Positions 53,901 to 60,766 of a stretch of 64,000 bases of DNA are shown here, one piece after another. Under the pieces are notes generated by a model. The model saw only the letters and a list, made by a program, of their open reading frames with translations. It did not search any database and was not told the DNA's origin. Source of the stretch: UBA932 sp031548545 (lineage in GTDB: Bacteria; Bacteroidota; Bacteroidia; Bacteroidales; UBA932). A program made the position numbers and the translations under genes. The stretch is taken from contig JAVBQY010000003.1 in assembly GCA_031548545.1 (NCBI GenBank), positions 1 through 64,000 on the forward strand, in the 5' to 3' direction. Every line of letters starts with the position of its first letter. Within the stretch, counting starts at the first letter, position 1.

Positions 53901-56900
53901 TATCCGATTTACCTTTCAATGCTTCGTCCACAATATTATCATAAGCGGCCGGCTTTCCGGCAGCCGTCATATTACAACGAATGCCTATCCATAAATGCTG
54001 GGCGGGATTAATTACCGGAGGCTGGGCAAGACGAATCATGTTCCATTGCCCAATAGTCAATGTTTCTGTAATAACAGGCTGATCAACAAGCAGTGTACCG
54101 GGCTCGGTTTCCGAACCTCCTTGCCAGATACGGATACTATAATTACAATTTTTGTCTGCCGGAATAAATTTCACCACCGTGATTTTTTCACCGTCCATTG
54201 CCGTTAAGTCCGCCGGCTCCCAACGGGACGCAATCATAAAATCAATAGCCTGCGGCTGACCGATAGACCCTTCCATGGAAGATCCGCTATAAGCCAGCGT
54301 GTGCTCTTGCGTAGGTGATTTCCACTCCAGTCCTACGGTATACCAGTCGGGATCAGCAGGTGGAATAAGGGTAAGGCTCTTCACCGGCTCACCGCAACGA
54401 TCCACCACTAAAAGCTCCGGTGTCACTATCCGCTTGGATACCCCACAGAAATTATTATAAACGGCTTCCACCTCGTAGGTATAAGGACCCAGCGCCAAGG
54501 CAGCATCCGTGTAGCTTGTCGCCGTCACCGCAGCGGCCAACAACACATTATTTCTATATACACTGTAATGTAACAGGTTTTCCGTCCGGGCCGGCGCTGC
54601 CCAGCTCAGCTGTACGCTTCGGTCATTGACGGAATACTCCAATTCCCTTACCGGATCACATTTATCGGAAGTATATACGGAAATTTCATCCAACATAACA
54701 CCATAACCGGCATTATTCACCCCCTCAAAAGCAATCCAATAAGTTTCAGACGCTCCGGGCAGGTCTATCACACGTTCCGTCCATTCCGGCACATTGCCGG
54801 TATAAGTCGCCAACAAGGTCCATTTGGCGGTAGGCGAGTTTTTATAATAGACCCTTAATTCGTCCTGGTTTGTATTATACGCCTTTTGCGCATGCCAGAA
54901 AGTAAGGATGGGCCGTGCTACCAATGACAGATTGATGGCCGGTAATATTAATTTTGTAGTTTCCCCTTTCAGGTAAGAGTGAAAATACATTTTGTAAGCG
55001 CCGGACTTTGCCGTAGTAGGTTGTCCGCTCGTTGCATTGACAACCTCCCAGGGCGCATTGCCCAACATGTAATCATTGATCCAGCAAGCAGGGAGTGCCC
55101 TGGTATTGAAATTTTCCTCATATGGAAATACCGTAATACGGGGTGCGCATTCCTCGGGTGTTATCGCAACGGTTTTGACTACCGGGCTGGATTCGCAATT
55201 GTCATTCCATACAGCCGTTACGGCATACACCGTATTTCCGGCAGCTGTCGCCAGATCAAGGTACTCCGTGGCGGTCACCAATGCCGGATTGACTTTCTCC
55301 CCATTTCGGTAAATATTATAACCGGCCACCCCATCATAGCCCTCCCAGATCAGCTGTACGTTCTTCCAGTTAGGATAGTTGACTACAAACTCAAGATTTT
55401 TAGGCGCTGCACAGATAGACAGCGGACCGCCGATCTGAATATCATCAATATATAAATTATTTCCGCCATTGCTCACCACTTCAAAGAATACATATCCGGC
55501 GGTTAAAGTAGCCGAAGACAAGGCAACCCTATAATCATACCAGCCGTCTTTCAGTACTGCCGGGGCTTTGGCTGCGCTCCTGTTAAAAGTCTGCACCGGG
55601 GAAAGGCCGGCAATGCTCTTGGTCGGGCTCACATATACATTCACCCGGTCCACAGAGTCCGGAAGCGCAAAATTACGATATAACTTAAAGGAAACCAGGC
55701 AATCAGCATTACTAAAATCCAGGTATGGAGAACGCAGCACGCTCTTGGCCCCCTTAGTGTAAGCCGGGCAGTTAAAGCGCAACATTTTTGAACCGGAGGC
55801 CGGAGTACAAGCCGGATTGGTACCGGAGGAGACCAACTCCCAAACCGCATCAAGCTTTCCGGAAATATTCCAGCAGGAAGAGGCAAAATCACCATCAAAA
55901 TTTTCTACCACCGGCAAAGCAAGCGGAGCTACACAGGGGTCATCCGGCATCACCACCGAATAGGTGGAAGCCGGCGACTCACATTCAACCGGATTGCCAT
56001 AAAGCGCCGTAACACCATAAACATAAGTTCCCGGCCCGGAGACTTCCGTATTAAAAGTACGGTCTGTAACCATGGACGTATTTTGTTTAACACCATCTTT
56101 AAAAACATTATAACCACTCACCTGCGCTTTTTCACCATACAATTTAAAAGGTAAATTCACCGCCCGCGAACCAGAAGGAGCAAGATTCTCGGTCCAATTG
56201 GACCAGGTTGTCCGGTTACTGGTGGTCATCGCATTGCCTACCGGCAAAGACAAGTCTGCATGAACAGTCCAAGGCAGGTTTGATTTGGAAGATCCGGCGG
56301 ACAACTCTATCCAATAAGTACCGGGAGCCAAGGTACAGCCCATGCTGGCCCTTATATACATTATAGGATAAGAGGGTTGAGTAAGAGTTGCCGCGCTCAC
56401 CCTGAAGCAATTGGTAAATCCGGTCTCCGAGAAATGGTTTAAATCATCACCCCAGATCACCTTACCGCCGGCATTGGGCTTACCGTCCCAAATACGTACA
56501 TAGGCGGCATTAAAGGGCGAAACCAGAGAATAACTTGCAGAGGTATAACCACTTGGATAGGCATAAAACTCAACAAAATCAATCTTGGTTTCGTTGGTCA
56601 GGGTAAAATCATCCGTTACATGTTGGTTATTCCCTTTATTAATAGCCTTACCCTGGATCATCTGGCGCGTATTCATCTTACTGACGTCCGCCCCATTGAA
56701 TCCGACCCCTAAATCCGTAACGAAACGTCCGTTATCATAAATTAAGGTCAAACTACTGGCATCACTGGCCGGCACTTCCCAATTAACTGTAAAGTTAAAC
56801 CACTCCGGCTTATGCATATTAACCGTAACGCTTGCAGGTGCATTACAGGTAGACTGAGCCTTAGCCCCCTCTGAGTAAGCCATCGCCAGAAGCAATATAC

Positions 56901-56928
56901 CCAGGATTTGGAGAATCTGTTTTTTCAT
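50947..56928 (-). CDS. Giant T9SS-secreted adhesin with cleaved-adhesin, FnIII-like and InlB-B-like repeats
   Basis: A 1993-residue protein; signal peptide ends AKAQ (about residue 25). Four fibronectin-like units are marked by GYNVFKDGVK, GYNIYRNGEK, HYSVYRNNVL and GFNVYRNGVK. They alternate with three MAM/cleaved-adhesin-like modules (about 330-497, 595-750 and 1103-1274; LYIDDIQIGG, MLDEISVY and IYIDNIRVE at their ends). Six tandem about 76-residue InlB-B-type repeats follow (1285-1743), then a cadherin-like beta-sandwich (about 1750-1830) and a type A T9SS domain (GITVYPNPVAAG to the end). No protease motif. The make-up recalls P. gingivalis HagA and gingipain adhesin regions. First gene of the four-gene operon. 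Confidence 0.85.
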   Translation of the reverse strand: MKKQILQILGILLLAMAYSEGAKAQSTCNAPASVTVNMHKPEWFNFTVNWEVPASDASSLTLIYDNGRFVTDLGVGFNGADVSKMNTRQMIQGKAINKGNNQHVTDDFTLTNETKIDFVEFYAYPSGYTSASYSLVSPFNAAYVRIWDGKPNAGGKVIWGDDLNHFSETGFTNCFRVSAATLTQPSYPIMYIRASMGCTLAPGTYWIELSAGSSKSNLPWTVHADLSLPVGNAMTTSNRTTWSNWTENLAPSGSRAVNLPFKLYGEKAQVSGYNVFKDGVKQNTSMVTDRTFNTEVSGPGTYVYGVTALYGNPVECESPASTYSVVMPDDPCVAPLALPVVENFDGDFASSCWNISGKLDAVWELVSSGTNPACTPASGSKMLRFNCPAYTKGAKSVLRSPYLDFSNADCLVSFKLYRNFALPDSVDRVNVYVSPTKSIAGLSPVQTFNRSAAKAPAVLKDGWYDYRVALSSATLTAGYVFFEVVSNGGNNLYIDDIQIGGPLSICAAPKNLEFVVNYPNWKNVQLIWEGYDGVAGYNIYRNGEKVNPALVTATEYLDLATAAGNTVYAVTAVWNDNCESSPVVKTVAITPEECAPRITVFPYEENFNTRALPACWINDYMLGNAPWEVVNATSGQPTTAKSGAYKMYFHSYLKGETTKLILPAINLSLVARPILTFWHAQKAYNTNQDELRVYYKNSPTAKWTLLATYTGNVPEWTERVIDLPGASETYWIAFEGVNNAGYGVMLDEISVYTSDKCDPVRELEYSVNDRSVQLSWAAPARTENLLHYSVYRNNVLLAAAVTATSYTDAALALGPYTYEVEAVYNNFCGVSKRIVTPELLVVDRCGEPVKSLTLIPPADPDWYTVGLEWKSPTQEHTLAYSGSSMEGSIGQPQAIDFMIASRWEPADLTAMDGEKITVVKFIPADKNCNYSIRIWQGGSETEPGTLLVDQPVITETLTIGQWNMIRLAQPPVINPAQHLWIGIRCNMTAAGKPAAYDNIVDEALKGKSDMIYDGQSWAPLSAQIARGSWCIGALAGAEDINRKGFNVYRNGVKLNVNPVFDNILKDESALPGSYNYGVSVVYDNYCESAPVEQEIVVSESPCMTPRALPFVEGFDDIQPDERKVFIKQCYKNETTETVFWENVTKTMGFPQNCYPQSGAGMLGFNSFLAKSGTRVALTLPVLDFSGNNYVLKFYMYRDEGNSMKDDRVNVYLTDKYGVYTDQTPVLTVRRNRHLEPAAPAIGWYEYTVTLDCSQMTMGRLVFEAIGLVGTDIYIDNIRVEPVTHMISSSAGAGGSISPAGATPVYEGRDQAFQITADPAYAISEVLVDGVNTPSAVAAGHYTFTNVDAAHTITASFMSSQYTIAATAGHGGAITPSGAVGALAGDDKSFVITANTGFSIGNVLVDGVPDPLAVANSSYTYTFTNINENHSIDASFTPMTYTITATSDLNGSISPSGTLSVSHGSAQSYTFTPNTGYRLSRVLVDGLDNAAAVTAGSYTFTDINTSHTIEAAFTLLTYTLNATAGNGGTIVPAGTLTADYGSSQSYSIVPDAGYKLQSVLIDGVDNAAAVTAASYTFANITADHTIAASFSQLTYTITATAGAGGTITPAGVLTRAHGTNSSYTIKPATGYKIAQVLIDGVNNAAAVSSGTYAFTAISADHTIEATFERLTYVLTATAGVGGTILPAGSVTVNHGATKNFVIIPDNYYRIAEVLIDGSNNSTAVENAYYTFTNVAANHLIEVVFVRQTPEVTGITINNEPLAVDDHMQYMAACGDNSIMLSINGAGDIKINGDPYTTGTPKQLVFDKHKADIVITATVPSVGSMSYRLVVSEALGSTAKPLYVERWGKTLAIVNNPLNNGGYTFDAFKWYRDGSTEVLETDNYIAFNNDRNSYYADVRMQSTGQWHHTCRSQVVQHATGITVYPNPVAAGALLSLSLPEGVSKVNVSVYDLAGKLIRHYADVSDSITPPENMGVYLLQIQLPDGTVETQKIVVY
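51700..53076 (-). repeat. Six tandem about 230-bp coding repeats in the adhesin
   Basis: Each unit encodes about 76 residues of the form YTITATAG-GG-I-PAG, then a YxIxP-TGYK stretch, VLIDGV-NAAAV, YTF-NI-ADHTI-ASF. Units 3-5 are the most alike, pointing to recent duplication; units 1 and 6 are more diverged. Confidence 0.85.
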
Positions 56929-56966
56929 AAGGTTATTGTAAGTTTAGTTAGCAAAATTCGATTTTA

Positions 56967-57000
56967 CAAAATTATACGAAAAAATCCAGAAAAACACAAA
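56967..57000 (-). promoter_or_regulatory. Promoter of the adhesin-barrel operon
   Basis: On the minus strand TAATTTTG (56974-56967) with TTTG at 57000-56997, 22 nt apart, slightly long against the usual 19-21. Leader about 35 nt. The 209-bp divergent region to 57137 is very AT-rich. Confidence 0.5.
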
Positions 57001-57112
57001 TTTAGACCTATATAAAATCTAACAAAATAAAAATAAAAACACTCATTATCAGCTATTTATTTTTTTACGCATCTTTCTTTCCCTTTTTAAGGCTTTTTCT
57101 AAAAAGAAATAG

Positions 57113-57120
57113 TAAATTTG
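57113..57120 (+). promoter_or_regulatory. -7 box TAAATTTG of the TPR-HTH regulator
   Basis: TAAATTTG 17 nt before the ATG at 57138, with a T-run at 57094-57098 near -33 distance. Confidence 0.5.
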
Positions 57121-57137
57121 TGATACGCTATTTTAAT

Positions 57138-58868
57138 ATGAAAAAAATTATTTTCCTTTGTTGCTATCTCATCATTAGTCCGGCGCTACTCCAGGGTGTA
57201 GAGACAGGCCACAACCGGCAAGATTTTGACTCTTTAACAGCTAAAATAAAACACATTAGCTTTCATAGCCGGTCAAAGGCCTTATTACTCATGCAGGAAC
57301 TAAGGCAGTTAGCCCAAGATCATCCGGACAGCCTTAATTTAAAAAAGGAATGTCTTTACTATGAAGCTGAAATAGCTTATGCACAGGGGATTTATGACTC
57401 CACCCTGATTCAACGCCTCCAGTATGAATTTCAGCGTACAAACAAAAGCAAACAGCCATTCCAATATGCTATTTTACAATATGCCATAGCGTTAAACCAC
57501 CTGACCAACGGAAATTATGCAGAGGCCTTCAGCATGACCCTGCATTCCCTGGAACAGTTCACGCAACTAAAAGACAGCGCATTTATAACGGAGACGAATC
57601 TTTCATTAGGGCGGGTCTGTAGTTATATTGAAAGTTATAGAATGGCCGAAGATTATTACCAGAGAGCCCGAAAATTCACGAATCCGTCACGGAGCGAATA
57701 CTTTAGAATATGTTCCAATATATATACCACCCGCCTGGAGGACCTTGATGTCTTAGTAGACTCACTGCAAAACCTGATACCGGTCTTTGAGCGCCTGCAA
57801 GATACCTCTTCCATTGCCTCTACCTATTTAAATATAGGCTTGACCTATGCAGCCCAACAAAAATATGATAAAACCTATGAAAATTACCTGGCGGCCCAAA
57901 AGCTGCATCCATATATAGACAATCAGTTGTTTTCTATTTCTCTATGGCAAAACCTCGGCACCTACTACCTGCATATCGATAATCTCAAGGAGTCCTATAA
58001 ATATTTTCAAACGGCTAAAAATCTGGCCGTTCAATCGGGCAACCCCTATTTTATCGCCAGTATCTTACCCTCGCTGGCCGTCTTACACGAGAAACTACAC
58101 CATAATGATAGCGCCTATATTTACCTGAAAGAATATAACGCCCTCAGAAATAAGCTATCAAGCAGCGCCAACCCCATTGAGGCGTATCAGGCCTATGTCA
58201 ATGTCTTCCTGGCCGCCTCTCAGAAAGAGTTAACAATCAAGGAGCAGGAAATTTTACTACAAAACACCTATTTCATTGTCACCCTGATTTCCGCTACCGG
58301 TATTATTTTACTTATTATTTCCTGGGTAGTGATCTTGCAACAGCAAAAACGCCACATCCGCCAACAGACCCTATTAAAGGAGGCTGAAAACAGAGACCTT
58401 GAAGAAAGACTTCAAAGCAAGCAGGAAATTGAGCGGCTTCAAAAGGCTCAAATCCACACGCAAAGCAGGGAACTCACCACACATGCACTGGCCTTGTCCA
58501 ACAAAAATCAAATTCTGCAACAAATTTCCAACATCCTTGACCGGGTACATACAGAACCTGCGGCCATTGAGGATATCCGCAAGATTATCAAAAACAATAT
58601 CGAAACCGATAAGGCCTGGAAAAATTTCGTGGTGCACTTTGACAAGGTGCATCCTAATTTTTTCGACCGGCTACAGCAAATAAGCAACGAGCTTTCAAAA
58701 AACGACATCCGGTTGAGCGCCTATTTTCGTATAGGCATGACATCCAAACAAATCGCCCAAATGATCAATGTATCGGCAGATTCCATCTATATGCACCGTT
58801 GCCGGTTAAAGAAGAAGTTGAATCTCACGGACGAGCAGGATCTGGATGATTTTATTCAACATATATAA
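57138..58868 (+). CDS. Membrane-anchored TPR regulator with C-terminal LuxR-type HTH
   Basis: Start at 57138 (MKKIIFLCCYL) gives a signal-like N-terminus; the in-frame 57120 codon overlaps the -7 box. The 576-residue protein has periplasmic TPR-like repeats (about 30-365, for example TYLNIGLTYAAQQKYDKTYENYLAAQ in two halves), a transmembrane helix (about 378-398), a cytosolic coiled coil (about 400-445) and a C-terminal HTH (about 515-576; IGMTSKQIAQMINVSADSIY). One-component sensors of this form are common in Bacteroidetes. Divergent from the giant adhesin operon, which it probably controls; this is inferred from position. Confidence 0.85.
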   Translation: MKKIIFLCCYLIISPALLQGVETGHNRQDFDSLTAKIKHISFHSRSKALLLMQELRQLAQDHPDSLNLKKECLYYEAEIAYAQGIYDSTLIQRLQYEFQRTNKSKQPFQYAILQYAIALNHLTNGNYAEAFSMTLHSLEQFTQLKDSAFITETNLSLGRVCSYIESYRMAEDYYQRARKFTNPSRSEYFRICSNIYTTRLEDLDVLVDSLQNLIPVFERLQDTSSIASTYLNIGLTYAAQQKYDKTYENYLAAQKLHPYIDNQLFSISLWQNLGTYYLHIDNLKESYKYFQTAKNLAVQSGNPYFIASILPSLAVLHEKLHHNDSAYIYLKEYNALRNKLSSSANPIEAYQAYVNVFLAASQKELTIKEQEILLQNTYFIVTLISATGIILLIISWVVILQQQKRHIRQQTLLKEAENRDLEERLQSKQEIERLQKAQIHTQSRELTTHALALSNKNQILQQISNILDRVHTEPAAIEDIRKIIKNNIETDKAWKNFVVHFDKVHPNFFDRLQQISNELSKNDIRLSAYFRIGMTSKQIAQMINVSADSIYMHRCRLKKKLNLTDEQDLDDFIQHI

Positions 58869-58877
58869 TAAGGTATA

Positions 58878-58940
58878 AAAAAACCGGCGAGGAAAATTCC
58901 CGCCGGTTTTTTTATTGATTAAATACCTGTCGCTTATTGG
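58878..58940. repeat. 63-bp direct repeat, copy 1
   Basis: Identical over 63 bp to 60704-60766. It starts in an A-run, contains a bidirectional terminator and ends with CTTATTGG, where copy 2 holds the last codons of the POR gene. It abuts the stop codon of the DUF262 gene (58941-58943). Confidence 0.97.
58884..58913. terminator. Bidirectional terminator, copy 1
   Basis: CCGGCG at 58884-58889 and CGCCGG at 58901-58906 with inner pairing (11-bp stem, one mismatch), A-run before and seven T after. It serves the TPR-HTH regulator (+) and the DUF262 gene (-). Confidence 0.9.
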
Positions 58941-60653
58941 TTAGATTTTCCAAATACCGCAGGCGGTTTTCGCCAGACTGGCCTGACGATGCTGTATCAT
59001 CCTTATATTCCATTCTTCTCCGGATATCGTATTACTTAAAGCATAACGACTCGTTTTATATACTTCCAGCTTTTCGGAGAACGATTTACGAGCGGCATCT
59101 TTATTATTTTTGGAGGGTTCTAATAAAGATAAATTACCAATCATGTATACATTACGCAGATGTTCATCTTCTGTAAATTTTCCTGCCCACAACTTATCCA
59201 AACTTTCTGGCAAAACATGTTCTATAGTTGCATCATCCGTAATATAGTCGGCCTTAACCCCATTGTGCAATTGGGCTTCAATCTTGTATAAAATATAGCG
59301 GGCTATCTTCCTTTGTTGACTATTACTTGTATTGACACTCTTTAATTCAAAGTAATTTTTGAAAGTATGATCATCCAAATATAGCTCTTTCAGGTCTTCT
59401 ATCACCTGGGTGGCCGATAACAATGTCTTATCATAGATCTTGTTGGCCGTCTTGTTATAAGCTTTTTCCATTTCATTGGTTTGCAACTTCCCTATCACAT
59501 TATATCTAAATGAAATGGCCACTACGGCACTCAAGACTTTTTTAAATTCGGAAATTGACAATTTTGCATAGGCAGCCATTAGCAAAGGCTGGCATAAGGT
59601 AACCCTAAATAAATTAAGACTGTTAACATCGTCTTTTATAGCCTTATCCCCTCCCCACAATTCGTCTTCAGGATTACTTAATGCATTATAAATATAAGAG
59701 TATTCCTCCAGGTGTTCCAAGAGATCTACAACATCTTGCGGAGTCCTTACCAGTCTTTTTATACCTTTAAACAATTGCTCTTTACTAACTAAAGAACTCC
59801 TGGTATTCAGGTAATACCTCAAAAAAACAGGAAATTTCTTTAACCCTACCGCACCCACTATTTTTTTCCATTGCCCTTTTACCAGTTCAAGATCACTGGG
59901 CGTTTTTGCAACCAACGAAAATAGAAAATTTTTCAACAGATCCGTCGATGTAAGTTCTATTCCTCTGGAATTCAAAGTTTCAAAAACGGTATAGGCATTT
60001 AACTCATCAACCACCGTGATTTGAATAAATTTCAATAACTCACCTACGGTTTTATCTAAAAATGCGGCTATCTTCTCTCCATTTTTTTCGTCCTTAAACA
60101 AGAGTTCTAACTGTCCTCTATAATATTCGTAAGCATCCCATAATAATTTTTCGGAGTCTGAAAGTTTATTGTAATTAATGGGAGTCTTAAAATTCAATAA
60201 ACGCTGTTGGTAAAAACCATCATTATTCTCATTCAAAAATAATTTACTGGAATAGGACAGGGAAGAAGGATCTTTCTGACCTATATACTTTTTCATCAAT
60301 AACTCGGCCCTTTCATTATTATCAGCCGTATCAGCTCCCTCATCCGCCAACTTCCGGATTTTGTCTATAACTGCCAGGACAATGATACTTAAAGTAGTAA
60401 AACGCTGCTGACCATCAATAATCCAATATTGTTTATCCGACTCCCCGCCCTTTATCTGTAAAACAATAGAGCCCATATAATGAGCTGACAAATCATTTTT
60501 TACATTCAATAAATCATTCCATAAATCTTCCCATTGATCCTGTTCCCAAGAATAATCACGCTGGAATTGAGGAACAAAATAAATCTTGCCGTTTCCTAAA
60601 ATATCATTTAACGTAAACGTTTTAGTATCCAGTAAGTTTGATGTTGAAGCCAT
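58941..60653 (-). CDS. DUF262/DUF1524 protein, GmrSD-like type IV restriction candidate
   Basis: Start set at 60653 (MASTSNLLD); the longer ORF start at 60677 lies inside the -7 box. The 570-residue protein has the DUF262 motif VPQFQRDYSW (27-36) and the nucleotide-site motif DGQQR (80-84), and a C-terminal DUF1524 His-Me nuclease domain with His479 in IEHVLPES and the downstream GNLSLLEPSKNN. Such single-chain GmrSD-like proteins cleave modified phage DNA in known cases. Base composition is visibly lower in GC (about 28-37% in sampled 60-bp lines) than the POR gene (about 53%), and 63-bp direct repeats flank it, so it looks acquired. Its target is unknown. Confidence 0.88.
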   Translation of the reverse strand: MASTSNLLDTKTFTLNDILGNGKIYFVPQFQRDYSWEQDQWEDLWNDLLNVKNDLSAHYMGSIVLQIKGGESDKQYWIIDGQQRFTTLSIIVLAVIDKIRKLADEGADTADNNERAELLMKKYIGQKDPSSLSYSSKLFLNENNDGFYQQRLLNFKTPINYNKLSDSEKLLWDAYEYYRGQLELLFKDEKNGEKIAAFLDKTVGELLKFIQITVVDELNAYTVFETLNSRGIELTSTDLLKNFLFSLVAKTPSDLELVKGQWKKIVGAVGLKKFPVFLRYYLNTRSSLVSKEQLFKGIKRLVRTPQDVVDLLEHLEEYSYIYNALSNPEDELWGGDKAIKDDVNSLNLFRVTLCQPLLMAAYAKLSISEFKKVLSAVVAISFRYNVIGKLQTNEMEKAYNKTANKIYDKTLLSATQVIEDLKELYLDDHTFKNYFELKSVNTSNSQQRKIARYILYKIEAQLHNGVKADYITDDATIEHVLPESLDKLWAGKFTEDEHLRNVYMIGNLSLLEPSKNNKDAARKSFSEKLEVYKTSRYALSNTISGEEWNIRMIQHRQASLAKTACGIWKI

Positions 60654-60674
60654 AATTTTAGAAGAATAATTATA

Positions 60675-60706
60675 CAAATATAAAGATTAATAGCTTTGGT
60701 AACAAA
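60675..60706 (-). promoter_or_regulatory. Consensus promoter of the DUF262 gene, built at the repeat junction
   Basis: On the minus strand TTTG (60706-60703), 20 nt, TATATTTG (60682-60675). The three T of the -33 box come from repeat copy 2 and the G from the insert, so the promoter straddles the junction. Leader about 15 nt. Confidence 0.7.
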
Positions 60707-60766
60707 AAACCGGCGAGGAAAATTCCCGCCGGTTTTTTTATTGATTAAATACCTGTCGCTTATTGG
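60704..60766. repeat. 63-bp direct repeat, copy 2
   Basis: Identical to 58878-58940, offset 1826 bp. It covers the last codon, stop codon and terminator of the POR gene and is thus probably the ancestral copy. Confidence 0.97.
60710..60739. terminator. Bidirectional terminator, copy 2 (POR)
   Basis: Same 11-bp stem with A-run and T-run as copy 1, located 20 bp after the POR stop codon on the minus strand. Confidence 0.9.
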
